64,000 bases of DNA from Mesostigma viride (lineage: Eukaryota > Streptophyta > Mesostigmatophyceae > Mesostigmatales > Mesostigmataceae), in contig RPFO01001237.1 in NCBI GenBank assembly GCA_009746045.1, positions 62,001 through 126,000 on the forward strand. Direction: 5' to 3'. Position numbers and translations under genes: made by a program. Below the pieces are notes generated by a model. The model saw only the letters and a program-made list of their open reading frames with translations. It did not search any database and was not told the DNA's origin. The first letter of the stretch is position 1, and the number at the start of each line of letters is the position of its first letter. Below, piece by piece: positions 20,875 to 49,882 of this stretch.

Positions 20875-22750
20875 TTTGAATTGAATTGAATTGAATTGAA
20901 TTGAATTGAATTGTAACATAACTCCGTTGGGAGTATATGTAGCACATAGCCCCTGAGAGGGGGGCACATGGCCTATCATACATCCTAAGCTACTTCCTGC
21001 AAGGGTGGGGATGTAAAGGACCCTTGCTCTAGGTGCACCAGGGCACTTGCATCCCCATGATCTTCAAGCTATGCCCAGCGAAGGGGGAGCCTGTCATGGG
21101 GGGGAAGATCAGCATAGCTATACCAAAAAGCTAGGGCATGGCGTCTCAGCAGAGAGTTACTCCCTGCATGGGCACTGCGTAATTAAATAAAGCTAGGCAT
21201 CATCTGGAGGGTGGCTCATCATAGACACACATGTACATGACTAAAAAGGCTAGGCCTAAGCTGGTATAGTGCCTGTAGTAGGCGGGCATGTACAAGGCCA
21301 CTGTCTAACTATTCTACACTACTGCTGTATTATTCCCCTAGGCTGGGGCTGGAGTTGCTGGGGCCGCGGTGGTCGAGGGGGTCGCTTGCCAGGGCTTGTG
21401 GCCGACGTAGCTAGATGGCCGCCCCCTTCCAGTACACCGGCTGGCCCGCCTTGGTCTGCCGGAGCTGGATGTAGGTCGGCCATAGCTCCCGTCGCCGTTG
21501 TTGCTGTGCCAGGGTCAAGTCGTCGTCCACGGTGAAGGGAGTATTCGCGAGCCGCTTGCGGCGTCTGAGAAACGAAATCTTGTCCGCTGGGCTATCAAAG
21601 ATGAGAAGAAGCGGAGGCGCCCCGGCTGCCTTACCCCGCGCGCGGGGGAGGCGGTGGGCGGTCAGCTTGATCTCACCAAGAAGGCCCATGCGTGCAAGGA
21701 TTTTGCTCTCAAACGCACGTGCAAGCTTCTCGGAATTCTCACCTTCTTCCATGTCCAAGTTCTTGAGTATGGCGTTGAGGCTGCGCTTGGCAAGCTCGGC
21801 CTCCTCGCGGAGGTCAAGCGTCTGCCGCTGGAGCTGGGCTGCGACGGCGGAGGTGGTGGAGGTGGTATGTTGCATGTCCGCCCAGGTCGTGATGGGAGGA
21901 GCATCGCCGGCCAGGCCAGCCGAGGCTGGCTTGGCGGCAATGTCCTTCACTGCCTGGGCGGTGAGGCCTGCTGCACGTTCTGCAAGACCTCGATAGCGAT
22001 TGCATTATCCTTGAGGCGCTGGTCGATGTCGCGGAGCTGGGCGGTGATGGAGTCGGAGGAGGGGATGGCGGCGGTGGAGGAGGCGAGGAGGGTGGAGGTG
22101 GCGGTGGAAATGGTGGAGAGGAGGGGGAGCTCGGCAGCCAACGTGCTGCCCATGGCCGCCACATCTGCAGCGATGGGGGCCACGTGCTGCTCGAGGGCCT
22201 CCTTGAGGAGTGAGCGGATGGAGGATTCGGTTAAGGTGGTGGTGAGGGGCTTTGGGGGCCAAAGCTCCTCGATGGAGCGTCCAAGGAGGGAAAAAAAGAG
22301 GGCGAATTGCTGAAGGTGGGGGCGGCGGGCGTTGAGGACGGCCCTGTCGAAATCGCGCCTCTGGAGGAAGGCATCGACAAGGCGACCTTGGTGGGAAAGC
22401 TGCTTGCATAGTTCTATAAGAGAGGCATGCGTCCCGAAAAACACGTAGCCCAGGATGCGATCGGGTGTGAGCTTGTCAAAAAAGCCGGGCTGGCTGGCGT
22501 CAAAGTCGTACTCGTCCAGCAGCCCGTCAGGGCGACTGCGCTTGGGTTCGGGCGACGCTGCTGGCGAAGCGGGCGCAGGGGGCTGGACGATCACTAGAGC
22601 TTGGCTAGTGGCGCCGCTGCCTTCTGGGCTGGTGGGCGAAGCTGCAGCCGGAGCTGCAGGCGTATTTTCATTGCCGAGCGCAGCCGCCAGGCTGCGTTGC
22701 GTCGATGGGCGTTTGCTCATCGTATATTGCGTAATAGCTTTGGGAAATTA
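20875..22750 (-). mobile_element. ORF1-only (half-L1-like) LINE
   Basis: On the minus strand this unit has a short 5' leader, ORF1 (22720-21411), a 3' UTR of about 500 bp, the terminal stem-loop at 20915-20945, and a (TTGAA)n tail at 20876-20914. There is no ORF2 between the ORF1 stop and the 3' UTR. The 3' UTR is shared with an ORF2-bearing relative at 19440-20062, which argues that this is an internally deleted or naturally ORF2-less derivative rather than a different family. Confidence 0.75.
21411..22720 (-). pseudogene. L1-type ORF1 protein, one frameshift
   Basis: ATG at 22720 opens a 257-codon frame (start MSKRPSTQRSLAAALGNENT). It stops at 21947, overlapped by a second frame (21950-21411) that continues the same protein. 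One indel near 21955 accounts for the change. The N-terminal part is Ala/Pro/Ser-rich, the middle is helical (SSIRSLLKEALEQHVAPIA), and the C-terminal part has an L1 ORF1-like RRM block (APPLLLIFDSPADKISFL) and CTD (FTVDDDLTLAQQQRRRELWP). Such proteins bind LINE RNA as trimers in known L1s; that role is inferred here. Confidence 0.82.
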
Positions 22751-22884
22751 TATCAGCATGTGCGTCGTAGAAAGACGCATCGATTGTGATATTCACGGCT
22801 AAATTCGGTGCTCAAACGTGAAAGTTATGAGCGCCGCCGTCAGCCATGGCTATCTCGTGGCTCGTGGCTCGTCTACCTAATTCT

Positions 22885-23145
22885 GATCGATTTGGCATGC
22901 CGCAAAGGTGAAAACCATTTGCGTTTAGTGCCGGTCCGCAGAAAATGCGATCTGCAAATGAATCCAGGCCGGAATCGAACTGGGGACCTCTCGTACCAAT
23001 TTCCTAAGGCATCGCCAACTGACACCTACAGTCATCCGCAAAAGTTCTCCTTTAATTCCGGGGAGTGATGCAAGCCTGTCGGATTTGGTACTAGATAAAT
23101 CATTCGAGATCTGTGTGTGTAGGAGTACTACACACACAGATCAGA
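22885..23145 (-). mobile_element. tRNA-like SINE, copy 1
   Basis: The reverse complement matches 48965-49280. It contains a B-box-like AGTTCGATTCC and an A-box-like TGTCAGTTGG about 50 bp upstream, with an unpaired tRNA-like body that does not fold well enough for a functional tRNA. The 5' end is a palindrome, GATCTGTGTGTGTAGGAGTA continuing to CACACAGATC (23108-23142). The 3' end matches GCGTGCCAAATCAGAAT of the other copies. Confidence 0.7.
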
Positions 23146-23204
23146 TGTATGCATACAGTCAGATGTATGCATACGTGTGCATATTGCAAATATCAGCTAG
23201 CTAG

Positions 23205-23590
23205 CTAGTCCTTTTCCTATTAATTGATTAATTAAAAGTGTGCTCCCGGGCCGTTCGAAGTGCTTTTAATCCCTGTATGTGCACAACAGGAAGAAAGGGC
23301 AGAGCTAGGTCTACCCCCTTTAATTCTCCTTCATGCCGGAGGCATGCCATAGGTGCAATCGGACACATACGATAGACGATCCGGCAAGTTCTGTGGGTGC
23401 AATAAGACCCATGTGAGCATATGATTGTTGTCTCTTTGATATCATAACAAGGGCTGGTTGTCTCCTTGATATCATAACAAGGAGTGTGGGCAAGTAATCT
23501 GATCATATAGCCAGGACGTAGCATGGCTGTACAAGGGCTAAGCTGAGGACATGGCTGGTTGTGTACCGTGTGTTAGCGGTGCACGTGACT
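23205..23590 (-). mobile_element. LINE 3' UTR copy with micro-insertion
   Basis: An inverted, diverged copy of 18974-19330, with a TTAATTAATCAATTAA tail at 23218-23237. Compared with that copy it has gained two tandem 26-30 bp units (GTTGTCTCTTTGATATCATA and relatives) at 23427-23482. Confidence 0.75.
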
Positions 23591-24060
23591 ACCAATTTAC
23601 CGATTTGAGAAGTGAGACAACTACGATGAACCTAGTACAAACATTTCGTACTAATCGGCGCTCCATGCGGCGCTGTCAGCTGCATGCAGGTATCAAGGAG
23701 ACAACCAGGTATACTACTAGTGAGACAACTATACGCACCTGCCAGAAATGTTTGGCTGGTTTATAGATGCAAAATGATTGTACAATGTTTGATGTATAAA
23801 GACATAGTCATGGCTAGCGCAGCCCCATCGATTCGTTAGCTAGCTGCCCAAAGCATAGAACATGCATGCACATGGGCCGTACGTGCAGGCCACATGATTC
23901 ACCCAAAACCACTTTATTTACAAAATTACATTACGTCAGCTTCATGGCTGTATGCGACCATGCTGCACATCTATGCCTGCAAGTTTCCACATTAACTTGG
24001 TATTTTCAGTGGGGCTTATCTGCCAACAGTATCTGCTGACCTCCATAAACACCACCCAGC
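23591..24060. other. Intergenic, 3' side of the BolA gene
   Basis: No gene seen. On the minus strand, two TGTAA motifs (23926-23930 and 23918-23922 in plus coordinates) and an AATAAA (23913-23918) lie 125-150 bp past the BolA stop codon and are good poly(A) signal candidates. Short TATCAAGGAGACAACCA and AGTGAGACAACTA motifs occur at 23693-23725. Confidence 0.55.
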
Positions 24061-27000
24061 TTATTGCGGTGCATCAAAATTTGGGGGTGGCTTGGACGCG
24101 GCCTCTTCTGGAGTCCGCGTGACCAGGTTGTCCACCGCGTGCACCGCCTGCTGTAGCTCCTCCCAGATCGCCTTGTACACCTTGCGCTGGCGGTTCACGG
24201 CCGTCTCCCCCTCAAACGCATCCGACACGACGTAGATGCTGCGCACGGGCGACGCAAGCGCAAAGCAGCACACACACCAAACAGTGGCAACGGTACAACA
24301 TTAAGTGAGACAACTAGTAGTATTTAAAATTAACTAAACAGACCGACCCCTTAATTCTGCCAGCATAACGCCACTGGTAGCTCTACAAGTATCCACCTTA
24401 AGATAGCACAATAATGCTGCTAGGGGGTCGAGTGAAATTTCAAGCATGTTCTAACACACAGTCACATACTTACAGAATAACAAATGACTACGTGCAATAA
24501 GAAACATAAGTGCAGTTCGTGGCCTGATAAACACAGGAGAAAAAGCTCCGCAATCCAAGAAGTGGTCTAGAACACAGTTGTGTTCGGACACGTTGGAAAG
24601 TGGTAACTTTTGAGGCAGGTATCCCAGCAGATGAGCCCTGAACGTCGTTCTAAGGTCGGGACTAGAATTTCGCAGTCGAGGCACCATGTACCTGAGGTAC
24701 CTCATGGGGTGTACACCAGCCACAACACAAGGGCTCCCACTGTGATGAGTCGCTTGCTTCACCCAGCTGCTATCCCTCATGAAGTGGCACAATTGCACGA
24801 ATCCAACCCTATCCGTCACTTCCTTCGATTTCAAATCCCTTGAGCTGGGTTCCCATTTGAGCAAACACCAGGAAAACGGCCCAAATTACTTAGACAACTT
24901 GCGGCCATTCGATCCAACAACCGTTCTTCAAGGAATTGCTCCCTCTTAACGATTAATGTTCATGTCGCCCAGCTGTCGGGTAGTCAACGGAGCAATGAAC
25001 GACTAGGCTGTTGTTTAGTGGCGAAAGAAGACAATCCAGGGCATGCCAAGACACGTATGGCGATACTGGGGACACTAGAAACAGTATCTTACTATGGACG
25101 AGCACCCAGATAGAGATAAGCACACAGATAGAGATAAGCACACAGATAGAGATAAGCACACAGAGAAGCACACGAGTACTCGGGTAGAGACAACACACAG
25201 ATAGAGACAGCACGCAGATAGAGATAAGCACACAGATAGAGATAAGCACACAGAGAAGCGCACGAGTACTCGGGTAGAGACAACACACAGATAGAGACAG
25301 CACGCAGATAGAGATAAGCACACAGATAGAGATAAGCGCACAGAGAAGCACACGAGTACTCGGGTAGAGACAACACACAGATAGAGACAGCACGCAGATA
25401 GAGATAAGCACACAGATAGAGATACGCACACAGAGAAGCGCACGAGTACTCGGGTAGAGTCAACACACAGATAGAGACAGCACGCAGATAGAGATAAGCA
25501 CACAGAGAAGCACACGAGTACTCGGGTAGAGACAACACACAGATAGAGACAGCACGCAGATAGAGATAAGCACACAGAGAAGCGCACGAGTACTCGGGTA
25601 GAGACAACACACAGATAGAGACAGCACGCAGATAGAGATAAGCACACACATAGAGATAAGCACACAGAGAAGCACACGAGTACTCGGGTAGAGACAACAC
25701 ACAGATAGAGACAGCACGCAGATAGAGATAAGCACACAGAGACGCACACGAGTACTCGGGTAGAGACAACACACAGATAGAGACAGCACGCAGATAGAGA
25801 TAAGCACACAGATAGAGATAGGCACCCAGACAGATATAAGCACACAAAAAGTCGCCCAAATAGGCACCCAATTAGAGATGAGCACCCAACTGACTGCCTC
25901 TCCAGTAGCAGGGTGGTGATGCCTGTAAACTAATGCCCCACAGCGCATGTGCTGAAATCTGGCGCCCCCACTTTCTCTGCAAAGGTTTGGCAACTGCCCC
26001 CCACTGCCCAACACCATGCAAGGGCTTCCAAGCACCTGTACAAGGCCCATTGCCTCAGCAGCAGTCTCGTGTCTCAACAGAGCCAAGGGTAGCGTCTCAT
26101 CGAACCGCGTAAGCATGACAAAAAATCAATCAGCCTACCTTGCTTTAGCTGTTAGTGCTTATCCAATTGTTCAAAATTAAACTACGAATGCCTAGGCTGA
26201 GGCCTTGAGCACAAATCACTTACTGCCCACCTGACGCAGCCGGCACGTCCTTCACCACAGGCATGTGGTCAAGTTAAACCATATCAGGGCCTAGATGACA
26301 TCAGGGCTCAGATCGTGGGAGCATCACGCGACCATGCCCACCTGACGTGGCGCTGGTCGCCCGACACGTCCTTCACCACAAGCTCCTTTGGCTCGAGCGC
26401 CTCCTGGATCTGATGGGGGGGGAGCAGAGGAGGGAAGGGGAAGGGGACGAGGGGGGTAGGGCAAGGGGAGGAGGGGAGGGGGAGGGGAGGAGAAGGGGAT
26501 GGGGAGGGGAGGAGGAGAGGGGGAGGGGAGGAGGAGGGGAGGGGAAGGGGAGGAAGAGGGTAGGGAAGGGGTGGAGGGTAGCGGGAGGGGAGGAGTAGGA
26601 AGGAAGGGCGAGGAGCGGGAAGGAAGGGGACGCCAAGCAGGAAGGAAGGGGTAGTGGCCGGAGATGGGGCCAAGGCCGAGGAGGACGCTGGTGTGTGTCA
26701 TGTTTAACATCTGTTGGCCAGGTGGCGACGCGCAGATGCAGTCGTGCATGTGTTGCCCAAGGACAGCCTAGCCGGGGCCATCGCACAAGACAAGTGCAAC
26801 TGACGTGTTAAGCAATGGGCTATGCAGGGACCGATAAAAAGAACAGCACAGGGACATGGGTTTAACTGGAGAATGACAACGAGACCTGAGAACCCCCCCC
26901 TATCGATCACTACAATGAGACTCGAGCAAACCGCGGGCTGCTTGCTGGTGCATGCGTGGGAGCGGCACAATAGAGATGGTCCACAGTAGCGCGAATAAAT

Positions 27001-27140
27001 GTGTGGAGTAGTGCAATTACATGTGCGCAATATGCCAAAAAACTGCGCATGCGTGGCATAGTGGAAGACATCCTGCAGCGTTGAGAGCGGGGAAAATGGC
27101 AAACGATCAAGAAGCGGGGAAATATGTGTGCGTGTGTACG

Positions 27141-27176
<36 letters not shown>

Positions 27177-27992
27177 TGGGTGCGTGCGTGCGTGCGTGTG
27201 TGTGTGTGTGCGTGTGGCAAGAATAAATAGGAAAGCAGCCGCCGCGTTTATCTGGTGATACGATGCGAAGTGGAAGGTTTTTCTAAGACGCTGTTCTGGG
27301 CAATTACTTGTTTCGCCGTCCAGCAGGGCACTGCAGAAATGTCATGAGCACCACAGCAGGATAGGGGCTTTCTTCTGAGTGAAGACCCTACCCTGAGAAC
27401 CCTACCCTGCCCGATGAGCGTTTGTAGGTGCAAAGATGCACGTAGACAGCAACGGTGTAAAAGAGAACGCTGTCGGGCTTCTACCCACTAAATGAGCTTT
27501 GTATCCTGCCTTCTGCTGCTAGAAGGCAATAGCTCACAATGCAATAACGATGTCGCAACGGCTAAGACACCTGAGCGTCCAAAAACACGCTGCTGTGCAA
27601 AACATTAAACTAAGAACACGTTGTCACCAAGGTGGCAACAAAGCAGTTAGGGAACGAGCCGAGAGTGCGGGCATAAATAAACCATTATGTGGGGGGTGGC
27701 TGGTTGAAGTGAATTGACTTACTTTCTGCCGCATGGATTGGATCAAAGGCGCGTCAATAGGTCCCGATACCGGGATGCTGCATACTGTGACATTTCGCCT
27801 GTGCATATACAATGGCGTTGCGGACAGCCTCTGCTTTAGACTCAATCCATTGGCACCGGAAGCACGAAGTGCTTTTGTAGGAGTTGCCCTGCAGGGATTG
27901 AGCATGGCTGGGGCATATGACGCCGATGACACTGCTGGCCTGGCCAGGGCGGCCACCGCGACTGGGGAGACCATAGCGGTAGTGCTAATCAT
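24061..27992 (-). CDS. BolA-family protein with plastid-like transit peptide
   Basis: Three exons on the minus strand: 27992-27723, 26409-26342 and 24238-24061. They join in phase at GT-AG sites to 171 residues. The first 65 or so residues ([20 protein letters not shown]...) are rich in Ser/Ala/Thr/Arg and low in acidic residues, like a chloroplast transit peptide. The BolA domain follows: [21 protein letters not shown], then [38 protein letters not shown] and [15 protein letters not shown]. BolA proteins partner monothiol glutaredoxins in iron-sulfur and redox biology; the conserved RQR/H..VY core is present. The loop between strands is shorter than in stress-type BolA, as in plant organellar paralogs. 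The gene is divergently arranged with the NAP gene (about 890 bp between starts). Intron 2 (2.1 kb) holds a minisatellite and a broken second copy of the exon 2 end at 26224-26260. Intron 1 ends in a 250-nt pyrimidine tract. Confidence 0.9.
24239..25085. other. BolA intron 2, non-repetitive part
   Basis: No coding signal was found in either direction, apart from open frames without family similarity. Two more GTGAGACAACTAG motifs occur near 24303. Confidence 0.45.
25090..25870. repeat. Minisatellite in BolA intron 2
   Basis: About nine units of roughly 70-90 bp with landmarks CACGAGTACTCGGGTAGAGA and CAACACACAGATAGAGACAG. Each also contains a variable number of the sub-repeat AGATAGAGATAAGCACAC. 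The long minus-strand frames here ([18 protein letters not shown] strings) are repeat translations, not genes. Confidence 0.95.
26410..26665 (-). repeat. Long pyrimidine tract at the 3' end of BolA intron 1
   Basis: On the coding (minus) strand this is about 250 nt of C/T-rich sequence (CCTCCCC and CCCTTCC motifs) running up to the acceptor CATCAG at 26410. On the plus strand it is a G/A mirror-like tract, which could also form triplex DNA. Confidence 0.85.
27125..27215. repeat. GTGC / GT microsatellite
   Basis: A (GTGC)n run followed by (GT)n, inside BolA intron 1. Confidence 0.9.
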
Positions 27993-28883
27993 GATGTTAG
28001 GAGCAGATGTTTCAAATGAAAAAATAGCAGCGTTGTTCGCTGGGATAAAAGTGCTCGATTACCAAAGAACAATCAGTCACGGTCGGCTGAGCCACTGTGT
28101 CTGTCTGCACAGCGACCCGCTAATCGGAAAACCATGCGGAGAAGTTTAGCCATGGCCGGAATCCGGATGCCCACGTCAAGGCAGTTCACTGCAGATGGAG
28201 CCTGGAATGCTCTTGATACTATCACTCGTGTATTGTAATCTCGAGTATTGTTCAATCAAAAGGTCTATTTTGGGGGGGAAGGACGGTACCTCGATGCTAT
28301 GTCAAATGCTGATGCCACGTTTTGCCAACTCGGCCGCACGCAACAAGCATGCCAAATCGGACAAGAGGACTTCTACAGAGGAAATTCATCAACGAACATC
28401 TTACATTTTCCTTGGAAAAATTCAACAAACATCTACAGCCCAGCTCTACGGGCTCTCGTGCAAAAATTACTTGAGATCTCGCGGGAAACAGTCGACGGAA
28501 TCTGCGACGTTTCCGATTGGCGCAGCTGATGTTATGCGTACTGTCAAGTATTGCGTGTCAGTGAAAGCATGACGCACCTCGGGTGGTGGAATACACAGTA
28601 TAAACGTGAAAGCCTTGCTGGAAAACGGAGCGCCGTGTGTTACCAAGTCTTTGCAGGAGTTCCGCTTGTAATGCCATCATTGGCATGGTGTAGCGAGGTA
28701 TTTTAGCCAGGAAAAGGCGACTCGCGCGGACCTTGTGTGCGAGGGAGTGACCGGATAAAAAAGTGCGGACGGTAATGGTGTTGTGCTTTTAGCGAGGCAC
28801 AGCAGTTTAGCTGGCATCCCGGCAGCTCTGCCTAATTTGTCGGCGGGCAAGAACCTTAATTGGCTCATAGGATCTTCGAGAAC
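27993..28883. promoter_or_regulatory. Divergent promoter region between BolA and NAP genes
   Basis: 890 bp separate the two start codons. No third gene was recognised. The longest frames (28195-28572) lack family similarity. No clear TATA element was found. Confidence 0.5.
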
Positions 28884-46779
<17,896 letters not shown>

Positions 46780-46804
<25 letters not shown>

Positions 46805-47180
46805 ATGCGGCTTGCATTGAGTGATGCGAGAAGAATTGTGCTGCTTGCCGAGGTGGGCTATATATAGATGCGGCTTGTATTGAGTGATGCGAGAAGAATT
46901 GTGCTGCTTGCCGAGGTGGGCTGTAAATAGATGCGGCTTGTATTGAGTGATGCGAGAAGAGTTGTGCTGCTTGCCGAGGTGGGCTGTAAATAGATGCGGC
47001 TTGTATTGAGTGATGCGAGAAGAGTTGTGCTGCTTGCCGAGGTGGGCTGTAAATAGATGCGGCTTGTATTGAGTGATGCGAGAAGAGTTGTGCTGCTTGC
47101 CGAGGTGGGCTGTAAATAGATGCTGCTTGCGTTGAGTGACGCAAGAAGAATTGTGGGCTCGCCGAGGTGGGCTGTAAAAA
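46780..47180 (+). repeat. ~62-bp minisatellite derived from the NAP stop-codon region
   Basis: The last exon ends GTGCTGCTCGGCGAGGTGGG plus CTATAAATAG. This segment and the following 30 bp (ATGCGGCTTG..TTGAGTGATGCGAGAAGA) are repeated about six times in tandem. Later units read GCTGTAAATAG, so each carries the chlorophyte poly(A) motif TGTAA. A diverged copy reappears beyond the telomere array at about 47443-47490. Confidence 0.9.
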
Positions 47181-47201
47181 GGAATCGTTGGGTAGTATCT
47201 G

Positions 47202-47395
47202 TTTAGGGTTTAGGGTTTAGGGTTTAGGGTTTACGGTTTAGGGTTTAGGGTTTAGGGTTTAGGGTTTAGGGTTTAGGGTTTAGGGTTTAGGGTTTAGGGT
47301 TTAGGGTTTAGGGTTTAGGGTTTAGGGTTTAGGGTTTAGGGTTTAGGGTTTAGGGTTTAGGGTTTAGGGTTTAGGGTTTAGGGTTTAGGGTTTAG
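47202..47395 (+). repeat. Interstitial telomere array (TTTAGGG)n
   Basis: About 27 TTTAGGG units with one TTTACGG variant. It is flanked by two imperfect copies of GGAATCGTTGGGTAGTATCTG (47181-47201 and 47398-47418, 18 of 21 identical) and lies inside the stop-codon minisatellite region. Confidence 0.97.
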
Positions 47396-47419
47396 AAGGA
47401 CTCGTTGCGTGGTATCTGT

Positions 47420-48820
47420 GGCGTGCCGCTAATAAGATTTGCAGCAGATTCGTGCTGCTGGACAAGGTGCGCTATGAATAGAGGTCGTAGGTGGTGAGGT
47501 GCGACATAGATAAGATCTGTGACGCGTGACGAGGGTGGGGAATAGCTATCCAATCCGACCCGTTCATTAATTACAACACAAGCCATCTGCCAGTGTGACT
47601 TCATTGCTAGCAAATTTCACACAAGCAGCCGTAGCTTTGTGTGCGGAGGTTAATTGCCTGCTGGCCAGATCATTTTCATTTGGACCTTTGTGACAGGCCT
47701 GGCGCCACGATGACATCAGCCCAATAGCTCATTCCTGGCCACCTGCCGCCAGGCCCACTGGATGCCCATTGGCTGCGGCCGTCAGAACAAATTTCCACCA
47801 CAGGTACAACACACTAGTTCCGGAAAGGAGCATTCCTGGCCACTTAAGTTGTTGGTCGCGCCCCCACAACTTATATGTTAATTGTAAAATATATATATAT
47901 CAAACATCAAATTCAACGGACGAGACGGCATCTGTCAGAGCGGGAGAAACTCTACCTAATTGTTATGCCGGGACGTAACATTCACATGATGGTGCTCTGC
48001 CTGTTTTAATATCATTCCAGATCTCAGGCATGCGCTCTTGGTCTCATGGATACTAGCATACTACTAGCATAGTACTAGTACTAGTACTAGTACTAGTACT
48101 AGTACTAGTACTAGTATTACTAGTACTACGAGATTACTAGTAGCAAGGGGGGAGGGGGGGGGTTGAAACATAGCAGGTTGTGAGTCTCGTGTCTGGACAT
48201 CCTCCATTGTGCTTACTGGACATTCTCCTTTGTGCTTCGTTGCGGTCGGGTTGCTGTCGTCTTGCATGGCTTATGCAGGTTCTCATGTTCTTTCAAGGTT
48301 CGTTATTGTCATGATCACAGGGCTTCTCAATTCATTGTGACCATTGCGCTGCACACCAGAGCTGTACCGGTCTCCGAAATGGTTTTCTTCGAAGGAGCAC
48401 TTCATGGCAAAGCGGTGATAGTCCAAGCATTTGTTCTTGTTCATGTTCCTACTCCGCTGATGCTCTACAGGACATGACAACAAGAATCGCTGCAGCCTTG
48501 TTGTATGGACACATTTATCTTCTCATTTCGTCTGTGTACATACATACAGTGTAGTTGTCTCGTGACGGCTTGAGATAAGGCTATTAGCACGGGCACGTCT
48601 TGTTCAAAACAGATCGACTTGCTGTCTTGTTTTAGTACGTATTTGAGCACACTCCTAGGCGCAATCTCGTTCTTTTCCTCGGACCTACTAGTAGCGCCTG
48701 TTGCCACTGCAGCAGCATCCATGGTGCTATCTGTCTAAATCATGCCAGCGAAATCCGATGGAGGGACTTGACCCACTAATTCTTTCTTATGAGAGATAAT
48801 AATTGCTTTTTGTGATACAT
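47420..48820. other. Intergenic, no gene seen
   Basis: No recognisable coding sequence. A short (CTAGTA)n microsatellite lies at 48062-48112. Confidence 0.5.
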
Positions 48821-48825
48821 GATTG

Positions 48826-48885
48826 GCGCGGACCGGCACTGAACGCAAATGGTTTTCACCTTTGCGGCGTGCCAAATCAGAATAT
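48826..48885 (+). mobile_element. SINE 3' fragment
   Basis: GCGCGGACCGGCACTGAACG, then CAAATGGTTTTCACCTTTGC, then GGCGTGCCAAATCAGAATA matches the 3' part of the SINE copy at 48965-49290. Confidence 0.7.
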
Positions 48886-48964
48886 ACGCTTGGCTGATTT
48901 CAATAGTACCGGCTACGCCCCCTTCTCAAGAAGGTTCCAGCCGTGTTCAGCCCGTCTCATGGTT

Positions 48965-49290
48965 CGAGACTGAACAAGTCTCGAGTGCAGACACGTGTGT
49001 AGTACTCCTACACACAGATCTCGAATGATTTATCTAGTACCAAATCCGAAAGGCTTGCATCACTCCCCGGAAAGGAGAGTTTTTGCGGATGACTGTAGGT
49101 GTCAGTTGGCGATGCCCTAGGATCCGGAGACGTCCGTCCTATAGTCAGCAAAATTGGTGCGAGAGGTCCCCAGTTCGATTCCGGCCTGGATTCATTTGCA
49201 GGTCGCGTTTTTCCGCGTTTTCCGCGGACCGGCACTGAACGCAAATGGTTTTCACCTTTTCGGCGTGCCAAATCAGAATACATGATTAAT
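48965..49290 (+). mobile_element. tRNA-like SINE, copy 2
   Basis: Same body as copy 1 at 22885-23145: TGTGTAGTACTCCTACACACA hairpin start, A-box-like TGTCAGTTGG, B-box-like AGTTCGATTCC, 3' TTCACCTTTTCGGCGTGCCA. It ends in ATTAATTAATTAAT, the same tail type as several LINE copies here. Confidence 0.72.
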
Positions 49291-49429
49291 TAATTAATAG
49301 ACACGACACTGCGCGTCACGTGAGCATAAGTCCTCCTAGCTAGACCTTTTCAGTGGTTTTCCATTTGCGGGTATTTCCTCGTAAATGGTGGGAGAGCGAT
49401 CGCAGCAATGGTGCTCACCACTAGACACT

Positions 49430-49690
49430 CCCGGCCAGTTAGGCTGGAAACACACGCCCTGATCAAGCATGCTACTTCCGGCCCCACCGGACGTCTAGGT
49501 CATCTAGTCGCTCTACACGTAAGCCAGCTAGCCATAATTTCCATGCACAAGGCTACACATTTCCACCACCATTCATCTTCATCATCCTGAACGACTCGAA
49601 CACGCGGACAAGATAACGGCAGGCTCGAGCTACCATGGTCCGGATTCTCCCGATTTCTGGCCTGCGCTGGTTGTCTCCTTGATAAGTCCT
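49430..49690 (+). repeat. Dispersed repeat R1, longest copy
   Basis: About 250 bp matching 6110-6330 inverted and 1-104 directly, ending GGTTGTCTCCTTGATAAG. No coding capacity. Confidence 0.8.
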
Positions 49691-49882
49691 CAGTGGGAGG
49701 GGAATATGGGATGGAATGGATTATGTAAGCTATCTAGATCCTAGTTACAGGGTTGTGGGCACCACAGCCCGAATCGCTGTGAATGCCATACGCGGTACGT
49801 CACACGCGGAGCCCCCACAGACTTGGGGGTGGTCTCCTTCATCACTACATGCCATCTATCTTGCGTACCATCTGCCTCCATA

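Noticed and set aside
22969..23035. tRNA gene
   Set aside because: It has A- and B-box-like sequences, but the T and acceptor stems do not pair properly and the same body is repeated as a SINE.
25075..26116. Minus-strand frames up to 259 codons ([18 protein letters not shown]) and the [11 protein letters not shown] segment
   Set aside because: The former is minisatellite translation. The latter lies in BolA intron 2 and matches no family I recognise.
27733..28149. 138-codon plus-strand frame
   Set aside because: It is the antisense shadow of BolA exon 1, whose minus-strand product has clear family similarity and correct splice junctions.
47202..47395. True chromosome end
   Set aside because: Unique and repeat DNA continues on both sides in a consistent context, so as assembled it is interstitial.
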